11,462 bases of DNA from Gammaproteobacteria bacterium (GTDB lineage: Bacteria > Pseudomonadota > Gammaproteobacteria > Pseudomonadales > UBA3067). The notes under the pieces are model-generated. The model had not been told where the DNA came from. It made no database searches and saw only the letters and a program-made list of their open reading frames with translations. The translations under genes and the position numbers were made by a program. Position 1 is the stretch's first letter. Every line of letters begins with the position of its first letter. Positions 1-6,488 of this stretch are shown piece by piece. The stretch is taken from assembly GCA_002402085.1 (NCBI GenBank), contig NVVB01000091.1:75-11536 (forward strand), read 5' to 3'.

Positions 1-458
1 TCACCGCCGCCAACTCCAGCTCCATTTCAGACGGTGCCTCCGCGCTAATACTGCAATCCGAACAATCCTTACAATCCAGTGGTACACAAGCGATTGCCAA
101 ACTAATTCAGCACACTACGCACAGCCGCCAACCCAGTGAGTTCACCATCGCCCCCATTGACGCAATTGAGCAGCTATTACAGCGCGTTAGTTGGACCGTG
201 GACGACGTCGACCTTTTTGAAATTAACGAAGCCTTCGCGGTCGTTAGCCTTGTTACGATTCAAGAGCTCAAACTCGACGCCAGTAAAGTCAACCTCTACG
301 GCGGCGCCTGCGCCCTTGGCCATCCTATTGGATCTTCAGGATCGCGAATTATTGTGACGTTAATCAATGCCTTAAAACGTACTGGCGGCAAACGTGGAAT
401 CGCGGCACTGTGTATAGGGGGAGGCGAAGCCACCGCAATTGCGGTTGAATTGTGCTAA
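1..458 (+). CDS. Thiolase (acetyl-CoA acetyltransferase family), C-terminal part; 5' end outside window
   Basis: This is the 3' part of a thiolase, which makes or cleaves 3-oxoacyl-CoA (for example acetoacetyl-CoA to two acetyl-CoA) in the cytosol. The frame is open from position 3, so the start lies left of the window. Visible family motifs, in order, are NSSSISDGASAL near the left edge, NEAFAV, then GGACALGHPIGSSGSR with the catalytic His codon at 321, and CIGGGEATA with the catalytic Cys codon at 411. The usual end of the last motif is GGGMG or GGGxG, and here it reads GGGEA, a mild variant. The catalytic His and Cys of the C-terminal domain are intact; the nucleophilic Cys of the N-terminal domain cannot be seen. 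Thiolases end fatty-acid and isoleucine/leucine breakdown, which would fit the genes downstream, but a separate promoter and gene lie between them. Substrate chain length cannot be assigned. Confidence 0.93.
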   Translation, partial: TAANSSSISDGASALILQSEQSLQSSGTQAIAKLIQHTTHSRQPSEFTIAPIDAIEQLLQRVSWTVDDVDLFEINEAFAVVSLVTIQELKLDASKVNLYGGACALGHPIGSSGSRIIVTLINALKRTGGKRGIAALCIGGGEATAIAVELC

Positions 459-503
459 TACAGGCGTTGTTCACTTAAGGGTCATTGTTCCGGTGTAAAC
501 TGG

Positions 504-539
504 ACTTCGGGTCACACACGAAGTAAGTGCTCACACTTA
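504..539 (+). terminator. Small competing hairpins after the thiolase gene, possible transcript end
   Basis: Two short stems lie 45-80 bases after the thiolase stop. ACTTCG (504-509) pairs with CGAAGT (519-524). TAAGTG (524-529) pairs with CACTTA (534-539) across the loop ctca and is followed by aaaata rather than a T run. A second CACTTA at 472-477 could pair with the same TAAGTG, so the folds exclude each other. No U tract follows on the + strand, so intrinsic termination is not supported directly. Confidence 0.2.
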
Positions 540-584
540 AAATAGACTGGACGTAATGGCCCTAATACCGGTAAATTGAACATT

Positions 585-599
585 AATAATCCAATTATT
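585..599. promoter_or_regulatory. AT-rich palindrome upstream of the ketoacyl synthase promoter
   Basis: AATAAT-cca-ATTATT is a perfect 6-base inverted repeat with a 3-base centre. It lies 20 bases upstream of the candidate -35 box of the ketoacyl synthase gene. Its size and position suit a dimeric repressor or activator site, but AT-rich palindromes of this length also arise by chance and no regulator is identified. Confidence 0.2.
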
Positions 600-618
600 G
601 TCATTCTCATTATTTGGC

Positions 619-648
619 TTGGCAGTTGAATCCAATGGTCGTTAGAAT
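619..648 (+). promoter_or_regulatory. Candidate sigma-70 promoter of the ketoacyl synthase gene
   Basis: TTGGCA (619-624) matches five of six bases of the -35 consensus. TAGAAT (643-648) matches five of six of the -10 consensus. The spacer is 18 bases. Transcription would begin near 655, giving a leader of about 40 bases before the GTG start at 696. The leader contains the strong ribosome binding site AAGAGGAG (682-689), six bases before the start. This is motif-based inference only. Confidence 0.45.
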
Positions 649-695
649 AGACATCCAAAATTAACCAGAAGCTTTTGATTTAAGAGGAGTACTGC

Positions 696-2618
696 GTGTC
701 GCGTTTACCAGTCATCGCAGGATTTGGCGGAATTAACTCTGCGGGGCGATCTTCTTCAAATAATTCCTACAAGCGAATTATTATTGACGCTCTCGATACA
801 CAACAACAACAAAATACTATCCTTAGCCTTGCGAGCTTGATGGGTTTAGTGCGATATGAAAACGGCACCCTTATAGATAATGCCTCCAGCGACCCTATCA
901 ATGCCGCTCAGGTCAGTCAAAAATACAATCAATTTGTACGAGACAACACCTTATTAAGAAAAATTGGCAGCGAACATTTCGACGTCGACGCCATGCCTTT
1001 TCAACAACGAGCCAACGTCTCAGTGAATGCGTCTCCGGTGCAATTCACACTGAAGAATCGCAACCTACCGAATCAAATCCCCGCCAATTGGCAAGTGGAG
1101 GCCGTGAACAGTCATCATTCACAAGTCACCATTAATGAAGATTTCGAGTTATTGTTCCCTGACAGTAAAGCGGCCAAAGTCAGCACAGCCGCCCAACTGC
1201 CCCTTGGCATGAACCCTGGCGAACTATACGCCTCGCGAAATCATCCAAGAGGTTTGCAAATGACGGTCTATGCGGCCTCTGATGCGATCCAATCCATGGG
1301 CATCGACTGGCAAGTCATTAGCGACAATGTTCACCCAGATCAAGTGGCCGTGTACGCATGCTCTAGCATGGGCCAACTTGATAACGCGGGTACCGGCGGC
1401 CTTATGAAGGCGGCGGGATTAGGTAAAAGAGCCACCTCCAAGCAGCTGCCTTTAGGTTTTGCAGAAATGCCTGCCGACTTTGTGAATGCCTACATTCTTG
1501 GTAGCGCCGGTTCCACCGGTGGTACCTTGGGCGCATGCGCAAGCTTCTTGTATAACCTAGAACATGCCGTTCACGATATTCAATCAGGCAAACGCCGAGT
1601 CGTAGTCGTGGGCACCTCAGAAGCCCCCATTACGCCTGAAATAATGGAAGGCTATCGAACCATGGGCGCTTTAGCCGATGACGAGGCCTTGCTTGAGCTG
1701 GATAAAAAATTAGGCTTATCTTCCCCCGACTATTCTCGAGCTTGCCGGCCCTTTGGCTATAACTGCGGGTTCACCATTGCCGAATCATCGCAATTTGTAG
1801 TGCTGATGGACGACGAGCTGGCCTTGGAATTAGGCGCGCAAATTTACGGCGCGATCCCCGATGTATTCATCAATGCAGACGGCTATAAGAAATCCATTTC
1901 CTCTCCGGGTATTGGTAATTACCTGACTTTAGGAAAAGCCGCCGCATTGGCCAAAAGCCTAATCGGCGAACAAGCCCTGCAACAACGCACCTATATTCAT
2001 GCCCATGGCACCGGCACACCGCAAAATCGCACCACCGAATCCCATGTCTTCAATGAAATTGGTAAAGCCTTTAGCATCAACGATTGGCGCGTATCGTCCA
2101 TCAAATGCTACGTCGGCCACTCCCTAGGCGCCGCTGCGGGCGACCAATTGAGCATGGCATTAGGCACGTGGCAGTATGGTTTTATTCCTGGCATATTCAC
2201 TTTGGATCAGTTGGCTGACGACGTTCATCAATCCAACCTGTCCTTTAGCCAAGCCCACAGCGAAGTCGGTAATGACGGCATCGATGCGACCTTCCTGAAC
2301 TCCAAAGGCTTTGGCGGTAACAACGCAACAGCCCTGGTATTAGGTCCTCACACGGCCCGCAATATGCTACTTAAAAAGCACGGCCAAAAAGCCATTAATC
2401 AATACTTGGATCGTAACCAAAGCGTTGAACAAAGTTCGCGCGATTACGATCAAGCAGCGACTCAAGGTACGGCTAAACCAATCTACAAATTTGGTCATAA
2501 CGTGCTCGAAGGCCAAGACTTGGATATTTCTTCAGAAAGCATTCAAATCCCAGGTTTCGAAAACAAAGTCAATTTAAACCCAGACCAATCCTACGATGAT
2601 TACTCTCTAGCAAAGTAA
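696..2618 (+). CDS. fabY: Beta-ketoacyl-ACP synthase, FabY type (640 aa)
   Basis: This is a long ketoacyl synthase that condenses acyl groups with malonyl-ACP in cytosolic fatty acid synthesis. The N-terminus (SRLPVIAGFGGINSAGRSS) and the length match my memory of Pseudomonas aeruginosa FabY (PA5174, about 634 aa), which starts fatty acid synthesis in place of a classical FabH. The thiolase-fold catalytic set is complete: Cys281 in GACAS, His437 in HAHGTGTP, Lys470 and His475 in SIKCYVGHSLGAAAG, and the closing GFGGNNA near 538-544. About 180 residues precede the conserved core, unlike FabB or FabF (about 410 aa). No ACP, acyltransferase or reductase domain is fused, which argues against a polyketide or PUFA synthase. 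The GTG start follows AAGAGGAG at six bases. The gene appears to be a single transcription unit, with a candidate promoter upstream and a hairpin downstream. A different long KAS I-like role remains possible. Confidence 0.88.
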   Translation: MSRLPVIAGFGGINSAGRSSSNNSYKRIIIDALDTQQQQNTILSLASLMGLVRYENGTLIDNASSDPINAAQVSQKYNQFVRDNTLLRKIGSEHFDVDAMPFQQRANVSVNASPVQFTLKNRNLPNQIPANWQVEAVNSHHSQVTINEDFELLFPDSKAAKVSTAAQLPLGMNPGELYASRNHPRGLQMTVYAASDAIQSMGIDWQVISDNVHPDQVAVYACSSMGQLDNAGTGGLMKAAGLGKRATSKQLPLGFAEMPADFVNAYILGSAGSTGGTLGACASFLYNLEHAVHDIQSGKRRVVVVGTSEAPITPEIMEGYRTMGALADDEALLELDKKLGLSSPDYSRACRPFGYNCGFTIAESSQFVVLMDDELALELGAQIYGAIPDVFINADGYKKSISSPGIGNYLTLGKAAALAKSLIGEQALQQRTYIHAHGTGTPQNRTTESHVFNEIGKAFSINDWRVSSIKCYVGHSLGAAAGDQLSMALGTWQYGFIPGIFTLDQLADDVHQSNLSFSQAHSEVGNDGIDATFLNSKGFGGNNATALVLGPHTARNMLLKKHGQKAINQYLDRNQSVEQSSRDYDQAATQGTAKPIYKFGHNVLEGQDLDISSESIQIPGFENKVNLNPDQSYDDYSLAK

Positions 2619-2636
2619 GCAGTCATACCCTTTACA

Positions 2637-2682
2637 TTTTAACACTTGGTTTTTCACCCCAATTAAAAGCCAAGTGTTAAAA
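2637..2682 (+). terminator. 18-bp inverted repeat after fabY, probable transcript-end hairpin
   Basis: Bases 2637-2654 pair with 2665-2682 over 18 positions with a single G-U pair, around a 10-base loop (caccccaatt). The core is AACACTTGG / CCAAGTGTT. It begins 19 bases after the fabY stop. The T run lies in the 5' arm and the A run in the 3' arm, so no free U tract follows the stem on either strand. It is therefore not a textbook intrinsic terminator. It could act as a 3'-end-stabilising hairpin, with termination elsewhere. Confidence 0.5.
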
Positions 2683-2684
2683 AA

Positions 2685-2943
2685 GCCCTACCGAATTAAC
2701 AAGAACAAAGGACCTCTTTCCGATCAGATCGTGTCCGCCCCGTCCTACGCTATTGCTCACCAGCCTTGTTTGCTCCAACGTTTAAATCATGCCTCCTCAG
2801 CATTTATTACCCACGCTAATTCGGTCATATGTTTCTAAGCCGACCTCAAACTAAATCGCCTGAAGAAACCCACCCCCAAGTTATAAAAACATCGCTAATG
2901 TTCATCTATACTGAATTCACTGCATTATTGGATATGGGTTTAT
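2685..2943. other. Non-coding interval before leucine dehydrogenase
   Basis: I see no credible gene here: the only short ATG-started frame (around 2789) has no ribosome binding site. A perfect 11-base palindrome CGATC-a-GATCG sits at 2721-2731. A TATACT hexamer at 2907-2912 could be the -10 box for the leucine dehydrogenase gene, but no good -35 box lies at the right distance. The interval probably holds the promoter and control region of the downstream catabolic genes. Confidence 0.4.
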
Positions 2944-2960
2944 GAGCGGAAATCCCGCTC
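2944..2960 (+). promoter_or_regulatory. GC-rich hairpin just upstream of the leucine dehydrogenase ribosome binding site
   Basis: GAGCGG-aaatc-CCGCTC forms a 6-bp stem with a 5-base loop, ending nine bases before the GGGAG ribosome binding site (2969-2973) of the gene at 2983. It could influence mRNA stability or translation initiation. It is short and there is no second competing stem, so an attenuator is not supported. Confidence 0.25.
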
Positions 2961-2982
2961 CATCGATTGGGAGAAACTCGTC

Positions 2983-4005
2983 ATGTTCGACAAAATCGAA
3001 CAAGCGCACCTCAACGAACTTCACGTCCGTTGCGATGAAGAGACTGGCCTCAAAGCGCTCATTGCGATTCATAATACTCGGCTCGGCCCAGCCATTGGTG
3101 GCTGCCGTTGCATCCCTTACCCCAATGATGATGCAGCCATGGAAGATGCGATTCGACTAGCGAAAGGCATGAGCTATAAAGCCGCCTTAGCCGGGCTTCC
3201 CCAAGGCGGCGGCAAATCGGTGTTAATCCAACCCAAGCACTTCAAAAACCGTCAGGCTTATTTTAAAAAATTTGGCGAATTTGTTGATTCCCTCAACGGT
3301 CGCTACATCACCTCACTCGACAGCGGCACCAGCATTAGCGACATGAATGCTATCGCTCAAAGCACCCGCTATGTCTCTGGCACTGAGGCGGATGGATGCA
3401 ACCCGTCCCCGATCACCGCCCTTGGCGTGGTCGAGGGCATCAAAATAGCGGTGCAATTTAAACTCAACCGCGATGAATTGAAAAACTTACATGTGGCCAT
3501 TCAAGGCGTCGGTCATGTTGGAATGGTGATAGCAGAACAACTCTTTAAACTCGGCGTAAAACTCACCGTAACGGATATTAATCAAGACGCACTAAAACAC
3601 TGCCAACAAAAATTTAATGCCACCGTGGTCAGCCCAAGCGCAATCTTCGACGTGCCTTGCGACGTTTTCTGCCCCTGCGGACTGGGCGGAATAATCAACG
3701 ACACCACCATCGAGCGACTTCAATGCACCATTGTCGCGGGCTCCGCGAACAATCAGTTACACGAAGACATTCACGGCCAACAATTACATGACCGGAAAAT
3801 TCTTTATGCGCCCGATTTTATTATTAATGCCGGCGGCTTGATCCACGTCTCCTACATTCACAACAAACAATCCTTAGATGAAATCCATCATAAAACATTG
3901 CAAATCAAAGACACGCTAAACAAAGTATTTACTCGTTCAACCCAAGAGGGTTTGTCTTGCAACGTAATAGCAAACCAATTGGCAGAACAGATTCTATATC
4001 ACTAG
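2983..4005 (+). CDS. ldh: Leucine (branched-chain amino acid) dehydrogenase, 340 aa
   Basis: This enzyme of the Glu/Leu/Phe/Val dehydrogenase family oxidatively deaminates leucine, valine and isoleucine to 2-oxoacids with NAD+, in the cytosol. Compared with recalled Bacillus leucine dehydrogenase, the substrate-domain lysines are present as Lys66 (GMSYKAA) and Lys78 (GLPQGGGKSV), and the catalytic Asp as Asp113 (TSLDSGTSISDM). The NPSPITALGV segment is followed by a Rossmann NAD motif, AIQGVGHVG. The C-terminal signatures AGSANNQL and APDFIINAGGLIHV are intact, and the length is normal. The GGRM segment of Bacillus reads GGCRCIPY here. GGGAG at 2969-2973 supports the ATG at 2983. The next three genes encode the complex that consumes its 2-oxoacid products. 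A phenylalanine or valine preference cannot be excluded. Confidence 0.93.
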   Translation: MFDKIEQAHLNELHVRCDEETGLKALIAIHNTRLGPAIGGCRCIPYPNDDAAMEDAIRLAKGMSYKAALAGLPQGGGKSVLIQPKHFKNRQAYFKKFGEFVDSLNGRYITSLDSGTSISDMNAIAQSTRYVSGTEADGCNPSPITALGVVEGIKIAVQFKLNRDELKNLHVAIQGVGHVGMVIAEQLFKLGVKLTVTDINQDALKHCQQKFNATVVSPSAIFDVPCDVFCPCGLGGIINDTTIERLQCTIVAGSANNQLHEDIHGQQLHDRKILYAPDFIINAGGLIHVSYIHNKQSLDEIHHKTLQIKDTLNKVFTRSTQEGLSCNVIANQLAEQILYH

Positions 4006-4006
4006 C

Positions 4007-4097
4007 GTTTAAAGCGAAGCCTTACAATTAGACCTTACAACTAGACCTTACAACTAGACCTGACAACGAAACCTTACAACCAAAGTTTAAAACGAAA
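4007..4097. repeat. Degenerate 13-bp tandem repeat, seven units, immediately after the leucine dehydrogenase stop
   Basis: Seven consecutive 13-base units start at 4007, 4020, 4033, 4046, 4059, 4072 and 4085. The core unit is CCTTACAACTAGA. Units at 4033 and 4046 are identical, the unit at 4020 differs by one base, and those at 4059 and 4072 differ by a few. The outer units, GTTTAAAGCGAAG (4007) and GTTTAAAACGAAA (4085), resemble each other. A weaker continuation (ccctttaaattaa) follows. The array begins one base after the stop codon. The period is not a multiple of three and units contain stop codons in several frames, so it is not coding. Origin by slippage and drift is inferred. Confidence 0.85.
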
Positions 4098-4230
4098 CCC
4101 TTTAAATTAACTAACAGCCCACAACCTGACTTAACAAATTAAAGATGCGGACACCATTAATAAAATCAGCATGACGCGTATTAAACAACAGCATTAAAGG
4201 GCTAGTCCAAGAGAGTTCGAGGAGAGTACG

Positions 4231-5403
4231 ATGGCTTTACCCAAGCAAAGTTCCTTACCCCACTCCAGCGCGTTGCATACACAACAGCAAGGCATGCATC
4301 AACATACTGCCGCAGAATTTAGTGTGTCCTATACCCAATACTTAGACTCACAAAGCCGCGTCAAAGGGCAGCTACCCGATTGGGCTCAGGATTTAGACGT
4401 ACTCGAAAAATTCTACCGCATGATGACCCTAACCCGTTTATTCGATAAGAAAGCCATCGCCCTACAACGTACAGGCCAAATGGGCACCTACCCTTCCTGC
4501 TTAGGACAAGAGGCCATTGCCACTGGCCTCGGCTACGCCATGCAAGCCACCGATGTGCTGGCGCCCTATTACCGAGATCAAGCCACACAATTGATTCGCG
4601 GCGTTAAAATGGAAGAAATTTTATTGTACTGGGGAGGCGACGAACGCGGCAGCGAATACCCCAGCGGCCCGTCTCAAGACCTGCCCATTTGCGTGCCTAT
4701 TGCCACCCAAATCACTCACGCTGCGGGCATCGCTACGGCAATGAAAATCCGCCATGAAAAACGCGTCGCGGTCACCACGTGTGGCGATGGCGCGACCTCG
4801 CGCGGAGATTTCTACGAACCCCTAAATCTAGCGGGCGCCTGGCAGTTACCCATGGTTATTTTAGTGAACAATAATCAATGGGCGATTTCTGTTCCTCTGG
4901 AGATTCAAACCGCAAGCCAAACCATCGCTCAAAAAGCCATTGCCGCTGGCATTCCCGGCGAGCAAGTCGATGGTAATGACATTATTGCCGTGTACGAACG
5001 CTGCCATCAGGCCATTGAACGCGCCCGCAGTGGGAAAGGCCCGACCTTAATTGAGGCCATTACCTACCGACTTTGCGACCATACCACCGCCGACGATGCC
5101 ACCCGCTATCGTCCCCCAGAAGCCCTCAACCAAGCCTGGAAAATAGAACCCATCAAGCGTTTACAGACTTACCTGCATAACGAAGGGTATTGGAACGAGG
5201 CCAAAGAACAAGCACTAATTAGTGACTGCGAAAAAAAGATTAACCAAGCCGTAGAAAGCTACCTCTCTACACCACGTCAATCGGAACAAGACTTGTTTGA
5301 TTTCCTTTTTGAAGAAACCCCACACGCAATGCTCGAACAACGCCAGCACTTACTAGACAAAGTGGCCGTACAAAAAACCGCTACGCAGAGGCCCTCAAAA
5401 TGA
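4231..5403 (+). CDS. 2-oxoacid dehydrogenase complex E1 component, alpha subunit (branched-chain type by context), 390 aa
   Basis: This is the ThDP-binding alpha chain of a heterotetrameric E1, which decarboxylates a 2-oxoacid and passes the acyl group to lipoyl-E2. The ThDP/Mg motif runs from GDGATSRGDFYEP (Gly185-Asp-Gly187) to NNNQWAIS (Asn213-Asn215). QTGQMGTYPSCLGQEA-type sequence near 80-95 and APYYRDQ near 111 are family hallmarks. The regulatory-loop region YRLCDHTTADDATRYR (His284) is intact. The sequence resembles proteins often labelled PdhA more than Pseudomonas BkdA1, so pyruvate cannot be excluded. The adjacent leucine dehydrogenase favours branched-chain substrates. GAGGAGAG (4219-4226) supports the ATG at 4231. 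The first 30 residues are polar, rich in Gln, His and Ser, and probably disordered. The stop overlaps the E1 beta start (ATGA), implying coupled translation and equal subunit supply. Confidence 0.93.
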   Translation: MALPKQSSLPHSSALHTQQQGMHQHTAAEFSVSYTQYLDSQSRVKGQLPDWAQDLDVLEKFYRMMTLTRLFDKKAIALQRTGQMGTYPSCLGQEAIATGLGYAMQATDVLAPYYRDQATQLIRGVKMEEILLYWGGDERGSEYPSGPSQDLPICVPIATQITHAAGIATAMKIRHEKRVAVTTCGDGATSRGDFYEPLNLAGAWQLPMVILVNNNQWAISVPLEIQTASQTIAQKAIAAGIPGEQVDGNDIIAVYERCHQAIERARSGKGPTLIEAITYRLCDHTTADDATRYRPPEALNQAWKIEPIKRLQTYLHNEGYWNEAKEQALISDCEKKINQAVESYLSTPRQSEQDLFDFLFEETPHAMLEQRQHLLDKVAVQKTATQRPSK

Positions 5404-6407
5404 CAACAATACTGCCCCTACAAAAAACCCTAGTCGAAGCCGTGAACCTGGCGTTGAGCCACGAGATGCGTCGTGATGAGTCCGTAGTTATCTTAGGCGA
5501 GGACGTGGGCGTCAACGGAGGCGTATTTCGCGCCACCGAAGGGCTTCGAGAAGAATTCGGCGTACGTCGCGTATTTGATACGCCATTGGCGGAAGCCTTA
5601 ATCGCAGGCATCGCCGTGGGCATGTCCACCCAAGGACTTAAACCCGTTGCAGAAATTCAATTTATGGGTTTTATTTTCGCCACCGTCGAACACATCGCCT
5701 GTCATGCGTCGAGAATGCGCAATCGCACGCGTGGCCGTCTACACTGCCCACTGGTAATCCGCGCGCCCTACGGCGGGGGCATTCACGCTCCCGAGCACCA
5801 CTCTGAAAGTACCGAAGCAATGTTTGCCCATATCCCGGGCCTTCGCGTAGTGATTCCCTCGTCGCCTAAGCGAGCCTATGGTTTATTACTCAGTGCCATC
5901 CGCAACCCTGACCCGGTCTTATTCCTCGAACCAAAGCGTATCTATCGCGCCTCAAAACAAGCACTGATAGACGACGGTGAAAGCCTACCCTTGGATGTGT
6001 GCTTTACCCTGCGCGAAGGCAGCGACATCACCTTGGTCACTTGGGGCGCAATGGTCAATGACACCTTAAAAGCCGCCGATCAATTACAACAAAACGGCAT
6101 TGGAGCAGAAGTCATCGACGTAGCGACTATAAAACCTTTAGACATTGAAACTATTCTTTGCTCTGTGGAAAAAACCGGTCGCTGCGTGATTATTCACGAA
6201 GCCGCACGAAGCTTTGGCGTAGGCGCAGAAATTTCAGCGCAAATTGCTGAACGAGGACTATTCTATCTCAAAGCGCCCATTGCCCGCGTGACCGGTTACG
6301 ACACGCCCATGCCCTACTACAAAAACGAAGACCATTACATGCCCAGCGTCCAAGATATATTAGACAGTGCAGAACAAACTTTCGACTTCGTTCGTAAAGC
6401 ATCGTAA
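5400..6407 (+). CDS. 2-oxoacid dehydrogenase complex E1 component, beta subunit, 335 aa
   Basis: This is the transketolase-like beta chain that completes the E1 active sites with the preceding alpha chain. Recognisable segments are GEDVGVNGGVFRATEGL (34-50), DTPLAEALIAGIAVG with the conserved ThDP-activating Glu, EIQFMGFIFATVEHI, RAPYGGGIHAPEHHSES, and LFLEPKRIYR. The C-terminal transketolase domain carries LVTWGAMV, EVIDVATIKPLD and ARVTGYDTPMPY. Length matches the family and nothing is missing. The start codon overlaps the alpha stop codon by the ATGA arrangement. AGAGG inside the end of the alpha gene (5387-5391) lies eight bases before it and provides a ribosome binding site. The substrate follows the alpha subunit: branched-chain 2-oxoacids are favoured by the neighbouring leucine dehydrogenase, and pyruvate is the alternative. 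Confidence 0.95.
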   Translation: MTTILPLQKTLVEAVNLALSHEMRRDESVVILGEDVGVNGGVFRATEGLREEFGVRRVFDTPLAEALIAGIAVGMSTQGLKPVAEIQFMGFIFATVEHIACHASRMRNRTRGRLHCPLVIRAPYGGGIHAPEHHSESTEAMFAHIPGLRVVIPSSPKRAYGLLLSAIRNPDPVLFLEPKRIYRASKQALIDDGESLPLDVCFTLREGSDITLVTWGAMVNDTLKAADQLQQNGIGAEVIDVATIKPLDIETILCSVEKTGRCVIIHEAARSFGVGAEISAQIAERGLFYLKAPIARVTGYDTPMPYYKNEDHYMPSVQDILDSAEQTFDFVRKAS

Positions 6408-6488
6408 CGCACAATCCAAGCACCCACTGAATTATGGAATTGATTCGTCATTTACACATTACTACAGCCATCACCCTGGGGGGACGAC

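Noticed and set aside
198..200. GTG at 198 as start of a short thiolase-like gene
   Set aside because: The thiolase frame is open and homologous upstream to position 3, so this is an internal valine of a gene cut by the window edge.
136..357. Open frame inside the thiolase region
   Set aside because: It overlaps the thiolase frame, which carries the family motifs; the other frame gives a Ser/Leu-rich product with no family features.
2942..3160. Open frame overlapping the start of leucine dehydrogenase
   Set aside because: Its product has no family features, and the overlapping frame encodes a complete, well-conserved dehydrogenase with its own ribosome site.
4007..4097. CRISPR-like array
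   Set aside because: Units of 13 bases are contiguous with no spacers, and no cas genes are present.
4361..4588. Minus-strand open frame inside E1 alpha
   Set aside because: Antisense shadow of a conserved coding region; Trp/Arg-rich composition and no ribosome binding site.
5381..5629. Minus-strand open frame across the E1 alpha/E1 beta junction
   Set aside because: Antisense shadow; Ser/Thr/Arg-rich composition typical of such shadows.
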